Below are positions 1-8,515 of a stretch of DNA of 17,183 bases, one piece after another. The translations under genes and the position numbers were made by a program. Source of the DNA: Variovorax sp. (GTDB lineage Bacteria > Pseudomonadota > Gammaproteobacteria > Burkholderiales > Burkholderiaceae_C); NCBI GenBank assembly GCA_028292145.1, contig JAQGMX010000311.1, positions 1 to 17,183 of the forward strand. Reading direction: 5' to 3'. The notes below the pieces were generated by a model. That model was not told the DNA's origin. It saw only the letters and a program-made list of their open reading frames with translations, and made no database searches. Position 1 is the stretch's first letter. Each line of letters begins with the position of its first letter.

Positions 1-12
1 TGCTGTTTGCAT
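1..12 (-). CDS. nrdA: Start of ribonucleoside-diphosphate reductase alpha subunit (partial, four codons)
   Basis: Only the first four codons (M-Q-T-A) are inside the window; the gene runs off the left edge. A Shine-Dalgarno-like GAGGA (complement of 17-21) sits four bases ahead of the ATG. The identification is inferred from context: a good promoter with two NrdR boxes in the spacing typical of ribonucleotide reductase promoters lies upstream, and ampD next to nrdA is, from memory, a common order in Burkholderiales. NrdA would be the large subunit of class Ia ribonucleotide reductase, making deoxyribonucleotides. Another NrdR-controlled reductase gene is the main alternative. Confidence 0.6.
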
Positions 13-151
13 TGAGTCCTCGGTTTGGCGGGTTCTTCTGAATGGCTGTGAGCACGCGCGCGGTGCGCGTGGGCCATGTGTCGGCGGATATCGACTGTGT
101 TGGTCGATGGCGGCAACCGGTGGGTAAAACCGATCGCCGTTAAGCAGAGGG

Positions 152-199
152 ACACTATATCTGGGGTCCGGAGGGGCGACAACCCACTAGATGTAGTGT
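152..199 (-). promoter_or_regulatory. Tandem NrdR boxes
   Basis: Two 16-base matches to the NrdR box consensus acaCwAtATaTwGtgt are visible: ACACTATATCTGGGGT at 152-167 and CCACTAGATGTAGTGT at 184-199. Their starts are 32 bp apart, about three helical turns, which is the phased spacing known for NrdR operators. NrdR is the ATP/dATP-sensing repressor of ribonucleotide reductase genes. The left box covers the predicted -10 element, which suits repression. Confidence 0.8.
154..182 (-). promoter_or_regulatory. Sigma-70-type promoter for nrdA
   Basis: On the minus strand TTGTCG (complement of 177-182) is followed by a 17-bp spacer and TATAGT (complement of 154-159). This is four of six matches to TTGACA, five of six to TATAAT, and ideal spacing. 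Transcription would start near base 147, leaving an untranslated leader of roughly 135 nt before the ATG at 12. The -10 lies inside the left NrdR box and the -35 is two bases from the right one. Confidence 0.7.
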
Positions 200-396
200 T
201 TCCGGAAGATTTCAACGCACTTGTCGTGGCGCATCGTGAAACGTGTGCCCGGATGCCGCGTCGCTGCTGAAAGCATTATCAAGAAACCGCGTCAGCATTG
301 GCTTTCGACGGGTTTTTCGGTGGGAAGCCGCATGCCTTCTGCGTTTTGCATCGCTGCGCGCGGTGCGGTTTGCGGGCAATAAATTCCAACTCTTTT
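200..396. other. Non-coding gap between ampD and the nrdA promoter
   Basis: About 200 bp with no supported gene. Short open frames occur on both strands but none has a ribosome binding site or a recognisable product. I looked for a terminator for the ampD end of the pil operon and saw no clear GC hairpin with a T run. Confidence 0.5.
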
Positions 397-958
397 CTAG
401 TCCGATCGTGTTGCTTTGTCGCGCCAGCCAAGCCGGGTAAGAAGAAGGTTCCAGTCGAGCCCTGGGCCCGGATCGATCTTTCGGCCAGGTGCGATGTCGG
501 AGTGCCTTGCGATGCCGTCGATCGGGTAATTGGCCGCGATCGCCGGACACAATTGCGCCAGCGCTTCGTACTGCGCCGGCTCGAACGTGTCGCCTTCCAG
601 ACCTTCGAGTTCGATGCCGATCGAGAAGTCGTTGCAGTTCGGCCGGCCGCGCCATGAAGACGCGCCGGCATGCCAGGCGCGCTGGTCGCAGCTGACGAAC
701 TGCCACAACGCGCCGTTGCGCCGCACATAGAAGTGCGCCGACACCTCGATGCCACGAATCTGCTGGAAATACGCATGCGCGTCCCAGTCGAGCCGGTTGG
801 TGAAAAGCTGCTGCACTTCGTCGCCGCCGTAGACGCCGGGCGGCAGGCTGATCGAATGCAGCACGATCAGGTCGACCGGCATGTCGACCGGACGCGGACC
901 GAAGTTGGGCGAGGGCAGATGCGTCGCTGCTTCGTACCAGCCGTTCCGCCACGCGGCC

Positions 959-966
<8 letters not shown>
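397..966 (-). CDS. ampD: 1,6-anhydro-N-acetylmuramyl-L-alanine amidase AmpD
   Basis: A cytoplasmic zinc amidase of peptidoglycan recycling that cuts the peptide from anhydro-muropeptides; in many bacteria its loss induces AmpC beta-lactamase. The 189-residue product has the length and motifs of AmpD: VLHSIS with zinc ligand His37, GIELEG with Glu119, and RHSDIAPGRKIDPGP carrying His155, Lys163 and Asp165. The zinc ligands correspond to the family's His/His/Asp set. There is no signal peptide, as expected for AmpD rather than the periplasmic or lipoprotein AmpDh enzymes. I chose the ATG at 966, which overlaps the pilR-like stop by eight bases. An ATG 13 codons upstream at 1005 would add a tail inside the pilR-like gene that does not look like AmpD. 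It appears to be the last gene of the pil operon. Confidence 0.93.
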
Positions 967-2491
<1,525 letters not shown>

Positions 2492-2495
2492 GCTT

Positions 2496-4196
2496 CTATT
2501 GTGTCAGCGGCATCTGCCGGAGGGCGGCAGGCGCGAACACGATGAAGAACGCGTTGCCTTCCGGCCCTGCGCCGGACACCGCGCGCCGCTCGTAGCCGAT
2601 GGTGGCGCCGTGGCGCTCGCACAGTTCGCGGCACAGGAAGAGGCCGAGTCCGCTCGACCGGCTCTCCGAGGAGAAGAACGGCTCGAACAGGTGGCGCTGC
2701 ACTGCGGGTTCGAGCGCCGCGCCGTCGCTCCAGACCTGCAGGTTGATGCGGCCGCGCGAATCGATCCGCGTCGACAGCTGGATCGATCCGTCGCGATGGC
2801 CGGCATAGCGCGCCGCGTTGTCCAGCAGGTTGACGAGGATGCGGCGCAGGTGCTCGGCGTCGAAGCGCACGTCGGAGCCGGGTGCCTCCAGGGCGATCAG
2901 CACGCCGTGACTGCGGGTCTGCCGCACCCATTCCTCGCCCAGCGCGCGCACCGTGGGGTCGAGCGTGATCTGTTCGCCCAGCGGCAGCACGTGCTGCTGG
3001 CGCGCGCGTGCGACGTCGAGCACGTCGTCGACGATGCGCGCCAAACGTTGCGCGTTCTGCTCGACCATCGCGATCAGCCGGCGCTGCGCCGGATCGCTCA
3101 GGTCTTCGCTGAGAAGGGCGCTGGCCTGTGTGATGGCGGCGAGCGGATTGCGGATTTCATGGGCGACCGCGGCGGACATGCGGCCCATCGCGGCCAGTTT
3201 CTCGGTGCGGATGCGGGCTTCGAGTTCGCGCAGATCCTGCAGGAACATCACGCACAGGCTGTCGACCGACGGATACGTGGCCGGCGTGAGCCGCGTGCGC
3301 ACCCGCACTTCGCGCGCCGCGCCGCGCGCCTGCGCCAGCGGAAGTTCGCCGGTCTGCGGCGTCTTGCGGACGAAGGTCAGTTCGGCGAGCGCTGCCAGCG
3401 GCTGCCAGGCCGGATGGACGCTGAGTGCGAACGGCAGCGCCTTGCCGGCCAGTCCCTGGCCCAGGATGGCATCGGCTGCCGGGTTGGCCGCGTGCACCCA
3501 GCCTTCGTCGTCGATCACCAGCACGCCCTCGCTGAGCGTCTCGATCACCAGATCGTTGACCTGCGCGTGCATCTGCGCGGTGCCGCGATTGCGCTGCGCC
3601 AGTGCCTCTTCGCGGATCAGCCGACGTGCCAGCTGGTGTGCCAGCAGCGCAACGAGGAAGAGCCCGGTACCCGCCAGCGCGGCCTGGACGAAGCGTGCCG
3701 ACGAATCGGCGGGCAGATCGAACCAGTGCCAGGCGGCATCGGCCAGCAGCAGCAGCGTGGCGCCGGCGGTCGTACCGAGCCCGATGGGCAGCGTGCCGAG
3801 TACCGCGCCCATCAGCACCGGCAACGCGAACAACGGGGTGTAGTTGATGCTGCCGACCTGCAGCAACTGCAGCGCGGCGAAGGTGGCAAGATCGACACCG
3901 AGCGTCGAGATCCAGGTCACGCCGAGACTCTGGATCGGCGGGTGGAACGGCGCATAGCGCATTGCGAGCAACGCCAGCACCAGATAGGCGGTCGAAAGGC
4001 CGATCGCCGACAGGGACGGCGTCTGGCCAAGCACGAAGCCGACGAACTGCAGCAGCAACAGCACCATGCCGACGAAACTGCGCGCGGTCATGAACCCGCG
4101 CCACAGCCGGTGCAGCGCAGAGCTCTCGCCGCCGGGCGGCTCGAACGTGCCCCAGTCGGTGCGTGCATCGCCGCGGGACCAGAGCAGGGTGGTCAT
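2496..4196 (-). CDS. pilS: PilS-like membrane sensor histidine kinase
   Basis: A 566-residue kinase of the inner membrane, partner of the downstream PilR-like regulator. About six hydrophobic segments span roughly residues 38-188, the multi-pass sensor layout of PilS. A PAS-like segment follows (about 212-320; VLVIDDEGWVHAANPAADAILG). The HisKA domain has AAVAHEIRNP with phospho-acceptor His346, and the ATPase domain has an N box (NLLDNAARYA, Asn456/Asn460), FEPFF, and a G2 box SSGLGLFL near 514-521. The G1 box, usually DxGxG, is only SDGAAL (490-495). The N-terminal 36 residues before the first membrane segment are cytoplasmic-looking. Its gene starts 16 bases after the small upstream membrane-protein gene, consistent with one transcript. 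Confidence 0.88.
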   Translation of the reverse strand: MTTLLWSRGDARTDWGTFEPPGGESSALHRLWRGFMTARSFVGMVLLLLQFVGFVLGQTPSLSAIGLSTAYLVLALLAMRYAPFHPPIQSLGVTWISTLGVDLATFAALQLLQVGSINYTPLFALPVLMGAVLGTLPIGLGTTAGATLLLLADAAWHWFDLPADSSARFVQAALAGTGLFLVALLAHQLARRLIREEALAQRNRGTAQMHAQVNDLVIETLSEGVLVIDDEGWVHAANPAADAILGQGLAGKALPFALSVHPAWQPLAALAELTFVRKTPQTGELPLAQARGAAREVRVRTRLTPATYPSVDSLCVMFLQDLRELEARIRTEKLAAMGRMSAAVAHEIRNPLAAITQASALLSEDLSDPAQRRLIAMVEQNAQRLARIVDDVLDVARARQQHVLPLGEQITLDPTVRALGEEWVRQTRSHGVLIALEAPGSDVRFDAEHLRRILVNLLDNAARYAGHRDGSIQLSTRIDSRGRINLQVWSDGAALEPAVQRHLFEPFFSSESRSSGLGLFLCRELCERHGATIGYERRAVSGAGPEGNAFFIVFAPAALRQMPLTQ

Positions 4197-4212
4197 CGCG
4201 CGGTTTCCTGCT

Positions 4213-4458
4213 TCAGCCCGGACCGGCGCGACGGTGGGCGGGACTGCAGTAGACGCCGCCGGGTCCGGCGATGGCGTCGGTGGCGGGCAGGTGCAACCCG
4301 CAATGCGAGCAGCGCACCATCGCCTTCGGTGGGCCGACAGCCGGCGGTGCCTTCGCAGCGGGTGCAGATTTGTTGCGGTTGCGCATCTCTTCGCGCCGGC
4401 CCTGTCGCCACAGCCAGAAACCGACCATCACGACGACAGCTACCAATATGTATTTCAT
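4213..4458 (-). CDS. Small PP0621-type membrane protein with Cys/His cluster
   Basis: An 81-residue protein with one N-terminal hydrophobic segment (residues 2-18, YILVAVVVMVGFWLW), a basic stretch (RRQG/RREEMRNRNK), a Pro/Ala-rich linker, and a C-terminal cluster with CSHCG (Cys50, Cys53), Cys71 and His75. The cluster could bind a metal in a zinc-ribbon or treble-clef manner. The look matches small PP0621-family proteins often found beside pilS, but the function is unknown to me. The ATG overlaps the TGA of the preceding gene by four bases (ATGA), indicating translational coupling. A longer frame in the same phase upstream is only a shadow of the ypjD-like gene. Confidence 0.75.
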   Translation of the reverse strand: MKYILVAVVVMVGFWLWRQGRREEMRNRNKSAPAAKAPPAVGPPKAMVRCSHCGLHLPATDAIAGPGGVYCSPAHRRAGPG

Positions 4459-5264
4459 CTTGCGGGGTGCGTGAGCACCACCTCCAGCACGAAGCGCGAC
4501 CCGACATAGGCCAGCAACAGCAGTCCGGCGCCGGCATAGAGCACGCGCCTCGCCTTGCGGCCGCGCCAGCCGAAGCGGCTGCGCCCGACCAGCAGAATTG
4601 CGAAGGTGAGCCAGGCCAGCACCGAGAACACCGTCTTGTGGTCCCACTTCAGCATGCGGCCCGCGTCGCCGTACAGCGTCTCGCTGAACAGCAGACCGGC
4701 CAGCAGCGTGGCGGACAGCAGCACGAAACCGGCGGTGACGAAGCGGAAGGTCAGTCGTTCGAGTGTCAGAAGCGGTACGCCGGCTTGCGGTTCGGTGGCG
4801 AGGCGGATCTGCTTCTCTGCCCGTGTCGTGAGCCATGCATGGACGACTGCCGCGCCGAACAATCCATAAGAAGCGATGCCCAGCGCCAGATGGAGCGGCA
4901 ACCAGGGCGACGCAGACACATGCAGCGGCGTCCCCGGAAACAGCAGCGCCAGCAGCACCGCGACTGCACCGAGCGCCGCGAGAACGCGGCGCGACTTCAG
5001 CTGCGGGTACATCCGGCTTTCGATGCCGTAGACCGTCAGCACCAGCCAGGCGGTGATCGACAGCGCCGGCGCAAAGCCGAAGCGCGGCACCGCGCCGATC
5101 AGGCCCCAACCGAGCGCCAGCGCATGCAGCAGCCAGGCCATTCCGAGCGCGGATCGCGTCGCCTGCCGGCCGAAACGGGAGGACATGGCCGCCGCCAGAC
5201 CATAGGCAGCGGCGGTGGCGATGCCCAGTGCCACGCCGGGCGGGGAGGGGATCGCTAAAATCAT
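4455..5264 (-). CDS. YpjD/CcsA-like inner-membrane protein
   Basis: A 269-residue polytopic membrane protein with about eight hydrophobic segments. The motif LKWDHKTVFSVLAW (around 208-221) is typical of the cytochrome c assembly (CcsA/CcmC/HemX) superfamily, and its position beside ffh matches the proteobacterial YpjD group. The family is linked to haem handling in cytochrome c maturation, but the exact role of YpjD is not settled; I infer membership, not reaction. The full tryptophan-rich WWD signature of true haem exporters is absent, which fits YpjD better than CcsA. It is the first gene of the leftward pil operon and is divergent from ffh, with 68 bp between the two starts. Confidence 0.82.
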   Translation of the reverse strand: MILAIPSPPGVALGIATAAAYGLAAAMSSRFGRQATRSALGMAWLLHALALGWGLIGAVPRFGFAPALSITAWLVLTVYGIESRMYPQLKSRRVLAALGAVAVLLALLFPGTPLHVSASPWLPLHLALGIASYGLFGAAVVHAWLTTRAEKQIRLATEPQAGVPLLTLERLTFRFVTAGFVLLSATLLAGLLFSETLYGDAGRMLKWDHKTVFSVLAWLTFAILLVGRSRFGWRGRKARRVLYAGAGLLLLAYVGSRFVLEVVLTHPAR

Positions 5265-5332
5265 CGGACTAGTTTATCTCCCCCAGGTTTGCGCACGCCT
5301 CGTGCGGCAAGGCCTTCCCAGGTATCTCGTTC
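5265..5332. promoter_or_regulatory. Divergent intergenic region, ypjD-like gene / ffh
   Basis: These 68 bp separate two opposing start codons and must contain or abut promoters for both directions. An AGG at 5320-5322 serves as a ribosome binding site for ffh. I found no convincing -35/-10 pair; the A/T-rich core near 5265-5275 is the likeliest place for a -10. Confidence 0.4.
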
Positions 5333-6730
5333 ATGGCCACCGCTCTCACCGAAAAATTTTCCCGTCTCGTCAAGCAGATGAGCGGCCAGGCCCGCATCAC
5401 CGAGGCCAACGTCCAGGACATGCTGCGCGAAGTGCGGATGGCGCTGCTGGAGGCCGACGTGGCACTGCCGGTGGTGCGCGACTTCGTGGCGCGCGTCAAG
5501 GACAAGGCGCTGGGCCAGGACGTGCTGGGCTCGCTCAAGCCCGGCCAGGCGCTGATCGGCATCGTGAACCGCGAACTCGCCGCGACCATGGGCGAAGGCG
5601 TCTCCGACATCAACCTGGTCGCGCAGCCGCCGGCGGTGATCCTGATGGCCGGCCTGCAGGGCGCCGGCAAGACCACCACGACGGCCAAGCTGGCCAAGCA
5701 CCTGATCGAGAAGCGCAAGAAGAAGGTGCTGACCGTTTCCGGCGACGTTTATCGTCCCGCCGCCATCGAGCAGCTCAAGATGGTCACGAAGCAGGCCGGC
5801 GCCGAATGGTTCCCGAGCACGCCCGACCAGAAGCCGCTCGACATCGCACGCGCCGCGCTCGACTATGCCAAGCGCCATTTCTTCGACGTGCTGCTCGTCG
5901 ACACCGCCGGCCGCCTGGCGATCGACGAAGTGCTGATGAACGAGATCAAGGAACTGCACGCGGCCATCAACCCGGTCGAGACGCTGTTCGTGGTCGACGC
6001 GATGCAGGGCCAGGACGCGGTGAACACTGCCAAGGCCTTCAAGGACGCGTTGCCGCTCACCGGCATCATCCTGACCAAGACTGACGGCGACTCGCGCGGC
6101 GGCGCTGCGCTGTCGGTGCGGCAGATCACCGGCGTGCCGATCAAGTTCGCCGGCACCAGCGAGAAGATCGACGGCCTCGAAGTGTTCGACGCCGAACGCC
6201 ACGCGGGCCGGATTCTCGGCATGGGCGACATCGTCGCGCTGGTCGAGCAGGTGACGGCCGGCGTCGACGTGGCCGCGGCGCAGAAACTCGCGGCCAAGGT
6301 CAAGAGTGGCGCCGGTTTCGACCTCAACGACTTTCTCGGCCAGCTGCAACAGATGAAGCAGATGGGCGGACTCTCGAGCCTGATGGACAAGCTGCCGGCG
6401 CAGATGGCGGCCAAGGCGACCGAAGCCGACATGACGCGCGCCGAGCGCGACATCCGCCGCAAGGAAGGCATCATCAACAGCATGACCGCGCTGGAGCGCC
6501 GCAAGCCCGAACTGCTCAAGGCGACCCGCAAGCGCCGCGTGGCGGCCGGTGCCGGCGTCCAGGTTCAGGAGGTCAACCGCCTGTTGAACGAATTCGAGCA
6601 GATGCAGACCATGATGAAGAAGATGAAGGGCGGCGGCCTGATGAAGATGATGAAGCGCATGGGCGGCATGAAGGGCCTCGGCGGCATGGGCGGCGGCATG
6701 GGTGGAATGGGCGGCAAGTCGCCGTTCTGA
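5333..6730 (+). CDS. ffh: Signal recognition particle protein Ffh
   Basis: The SRP54-type GTPase that binds signal sequences of nascent membrane proteins together with 4.5S RNA and delivers them to the receptor FtsY. The 465 residues show the N helical bundle (1-95), the G domain with G1 GLQGAGKTT (107-115), DVYRPAAIEQL (138-148), G3 DTAGR (190-194), G4 TKTD (248-251) and DSRGGAAL, then a methionine-rich M domain from about residue 325. The tail is unusually rich in Gly and Met (GGMGGGMGGMGG), common in proteobacterial Ffh. Length is normal and all key motifs are intact. It is the only large gene on the plus strand here and is followed by a hairpin with a T run. Confidence 0.97.
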   Translation: MATALTEKFSRLVKQMSGQARITEANVQDMLREVRMALLEADVALPVVRDFVARVKDKALGQDVLGSLKPGQALIGIVNRELAATMGEGVSDINLVAQPPAVILMAGLQGAGKTTTTAKLAKHLIEKRKKKVLTVSGDVYRPAAIEQLKMVTKQAGAEWFPSTPDQKPLDIARAALDYAKRHFFDVLLVDTAGRLAIDEVLMNEIKELHAAINPVETLFVVDAMQGQDAVNTAKAFKDALPLTGIILTKTDGDSRGGAALSVRQITGVPIKFAGTSEKIDGLEVFDAERHAGRILGMGDIVALVEQVTAGVDVAAAQKLAAKVKSGAGFDLNDFLGQLQQMKQMGGLSSLMDKLPAQMAAKATEADMTRAERDIRRKEGIINSMTALERRKPELLKATRKRRVAAGAGVQVQEVNRLLNEFEQMQTMMKKMKGGGLMKMMKRMGGMKGLGGMGGGMGGMGGKSPF

Positions 6731-6820
6731 GGATTCCGCCCGACTTTTTGAATGCGGCTGGCGCCTACGAGCGTTTCGGCCCCTTGCTGATGACCCGAAC
6801 GTATCGAGATGTTGGAATCA

Positions 6821-6855
6821 GCGCATGCACGGATATTTCGTGCATTCGCATTTTT
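6821..6855 (+). terminator. Hairpin with T run between ffh and the lipoprotein gene
   Basis: ATGCACG (6825-6831) pairs with CGTGCAT (6839-6845) around a 7-nt loop; the stem extends by GCG/CGC past one mismatch (6821-6823 with 6847-6849) and is followed by A and five T. This has the form of an intrinsic terminator about 90 nt after the ffh stop. Because the next start codon is only 30 bp further on, it may instead lie in the lipoprotein leader. Confidence 0.65.
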
Positions 6856-6884
6856 CAGACGTCATCCGTACCGGAGATTCAAAT

Positions 6885-7478
6885 ATGACCGCTTCATCCA
6901 TCCGCAACCTGCGTACCGCAGCCACCGCCATCGCCATCGCAGTCGCCGGTGTCGCCATGGTCGGTTGCACCACCACCCGTCCGGGCGACAAAGGTTCCTC
7001 GATGTCGTCGCGCCAGTCGATCGACGCCGAGACCACCGCCGCGCTGTCCAAGCTCTACAACAGCGTCCCCGGCTCCCGCGACCTGGTTTCGCAAGCCAAG
7101 GGCGTGCTGGTGTTCCCGTCGGTCGTCGGTGCCAGCCTCGGCGTCGGTGCAGAGTACGGCCGCGGCTCGCTGCGTACCAACAACATGACGGCCGGTTACT
7201 ACAGCACCACCGCAGGTTCGATCGGCTTCCAGGCCGGCGCCCAGTCGAAAGCGGTTGTCTATCTGTTCATGACCCAGGAATCGCTCGACAAATTCCGTAA
7301 CAGCAAGGGCTGGACGGTCGGCGCCGACGCCACGGTGGCAGTCGCCAACGTCGGCGCCAACGGCAGCATCGATTCCCAGACCGTTCGCCAACCGATCGTT
7401 GGTTTCGTGATGACCAACGTGGGTCTGGAAGCCGGCGTGTCGCTGTCGGGTTCGAAGATCAGCCCGATCCAGCCGTAA
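6885..7478 (+). CDS. YSC84-domain lipoprotein
   Basis: A 197-residue predicted lipoprotein. The signal peptide (1-27) has a positively charged start, an Ala/Val-rich core and a lipobox-like MVGC with lipidation at Cys28, so it is likely anchored in the outer membrane or periplasm. The rest resembles the YSC84/Las17-binding-like domain found in bacterial lipoproteins: SQAKGVLVFPSVVGASLGVGAEYGRG, then glycine-rich beta segments to VGLEAGVSLSGSKISPI. The bacterial function is unclear; the yeast actin link should not be carried over. The ATG at 6885 is chosen because GGAGA (6873-6877) lies seven bases ahead and the lipobox follows at the right distance. The same frame is open upstream to 6702, but that would bury the signal peptide. 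Confidence 0.85.
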   Translation: MTASSIRNLRTAATAIAIAVAGVAMVGCTTTRPGDKGSSMSSRQSIDAETTAALSKLYNSVPGSRDLVSQAKGVLVFPSVVGASLGVGAEYGRGSLRTNNMTAGYYSTTAGSIGFQAGAQSKAVVYLFMTQESLDKFRNSKGWTVGADATVAVANVGANGSIDSQTVRQPIVGFVMTNVGLEAGVSLSGSKISPIQP

Positions 7479-7505
7479 ACGCTTCGCACATTCCGTGACT
7501 GCTAA

Positions 7506-7534
7506 ATGCCCCGCTACGCCAGCGGGGCATTTTT
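7506..7534 (+). terminator. Intrinsic terminator of the lipoprotein gene
   Basis: A perfect 10-bp stem ATGCCCCGCT / AGCGGGGCAT (7506-7515 with 7521-7530), a 5-nt loop and five T (7530-7534). It sits between convergent genes. On the minus strand only three T follow, so it is weaker in that direction but may serve both. Confidence 0.92.
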
Positions 7535-7538
7535 CGTT

Positions 7539-8351
7539 TCAGGCGGCCCTTTTCAATTCGGTGCTCTGTCGTATTTGCAGTTCGATTTCTGAAGCTCGGA
7601 TCAGATTGTCCAATGTCCGGGCTTGTTTCCTTGCAAACGGGGTCGGTTTGCTTTCGGTTTTCATGACCTCGAAAACGTCGGTCAACAAGAATCCGCCATC
7701 GGGTCCCAATCCGCCCTGAAGATCCGGCACGTCATATTCCTGCGTGAATGATCGGATCGCTTTCAGGCTGGAAATCGTCTGTTCATTAAGTAATGGGGAT
7801 TCAAGAAAATCCGAATGCATTGTGTCGGGCTGCTTTTGGCCAAACACATAAAAGTTTTCCAGCTTCTGCTGCACATACGCTTGCTCGCGAAAACCGTCTT
7901 TTTCGATCGAACCTATTTCGTGAACCTTGGCGACTGGAACGCCTGCCCGCTCCAGCATGGCGAGCTGCATCAGCTCACGTGCACAGTCTCCGACGACCAG
8001 CACGTTGCCATTGCCGATATCGTGGCAAACCTTGAACGAACCTTTTCCAAGAAAATTTTCGGGCGTTCTCAGTTTTTGGTATTTATCGAGACTGGTGTTG
8101 CGCATCGTGATCCTGAGTTCATTCAGGTAGGCGGTCAATCGACCCGACGGGCCGTTTGCGCGAGCGTATTCGGCGACAGACATCGGAGGCGCTGGGATCG
8201 CTGAACAGTCCGCGGAGTCGCGTAGATTGACAACCCTTTTGTCATTCACCGCAAACCGATCTCCGCGCCTGAATTGTTCGACGGCTTGTTGGGAGTGCGG
8301 ATTTTTGATCGTGTCAAACGTGTGGCGGCGCGACGGGATATTGAGCATCAT
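7539..8351 (-). CDS. Kinase-like protein of unknown function, low-GC singleton
   Basis: I do not recognise this 270-residue protein. Its second half reads like a compact, degenerate protein kinase. LGKGSFKVCHDIG (101-113) resembles a glycine-rich loop and beta-2. NVLVVGD (116-122) resembles beta-3, with Val where Lys is expected. ARELMQLAMLERAGVPVAKVHEIG (124-147) fits helix C and beta-4, and EQAYVQQKLENF (156-167) a hinge. VPDLQGGL (208-215) resembles a catalytic loop with Asp210, and FLLTDVF (221-227) a DFG-like site with Asp225. The loop Asn is Leu215. No signal peptide or membrane segment is seen. Base use differs sharply from the neighbours: 29/60 G+C at 7561-7620 and 24/60 at 8041-8100. 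It lies alone between two terminators. ATG codons occur at 8351 and 8348, neither with a clear ribosome binding site. A secreted effector kinase or a pseudokinase are both possible. Confidence 0.72.
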   Translation of the reverse strand: MMLNIPSRRHTFDTIKNPHSQQAVEQFRRGDRFAVNDKRVVNLRDSADCSAIPAPPMSVAEYARANGPSGRLTAYLNELRITMRNTSLDKYQKLRTPENFLGKGSFKVCHDIGNGNVLVVGDCARELMQLAMLERAGVPVAKVHEIGSIEKDGFREQAYVQQKLENFYVFGQKQPDTMHSDFLESPLLNEQTISSLKAIRSFTQEYDVPDLQGGLGPDGGFLLTDVFEVMKTESKPTPFARKQARTLDNLIRASEIELQIRQSTELKRAA

Positions 8352-8363
8352 GGGAGCAAGTGA

Positions 8364-8452
8364 ATTCGAATCGGTGCCCGCAATATCGCGCGCAACAATT
8401 CGACTCTAAATAGCGATGGCGCATCGATACGTCGGAATGCTCCGATTCGAAT
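8364..8452. repeat. 11-bp inverted repeat upstream of the kinase-like gene
   Basis: ATTCGAATCGG (8364-8374) recurs inverted as CCGATTCGAAT (8442-8452), with 67 bp between. Each arm contains the palindrome ATTCGAAT. The pair flanks the stretch where the promoter of the kinase-like gene must lie, so it could be an operator pair, but chance is not excluded. Confidence 0.4.
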
Positions 8453-8470
8453 GGGCCATCCGCTCCAACA

Positions 8471-8498
8471 AAAAAAGCCGCCCAAAGGCGGCTTTTTT
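8471..8498 (-). terminator. Intrinsic terminator of opgH
   Basis: AAAAAAGCCGCC (8471-8482) pairs with GGCGGCTTTTTT (8487-8498) around the loop CAAA. It lies 17 bp past the opgH stop on the minus strand with six T after the stem. The structure is symmetrical, so it can also stop plus-strand transcripts. Confidence 0.93.
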
Positions 8499-8515
8499 CT
8501 TACACAGCTGTTTGA

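Noticed and set aside
6702..6884. N-terminal extension of the YSC84 lipoprotein
   Set aside because: It would place 61 residues ahead of a good signal peptide and overlap ffh; the ATG at 6885 has a ribosome binding site.
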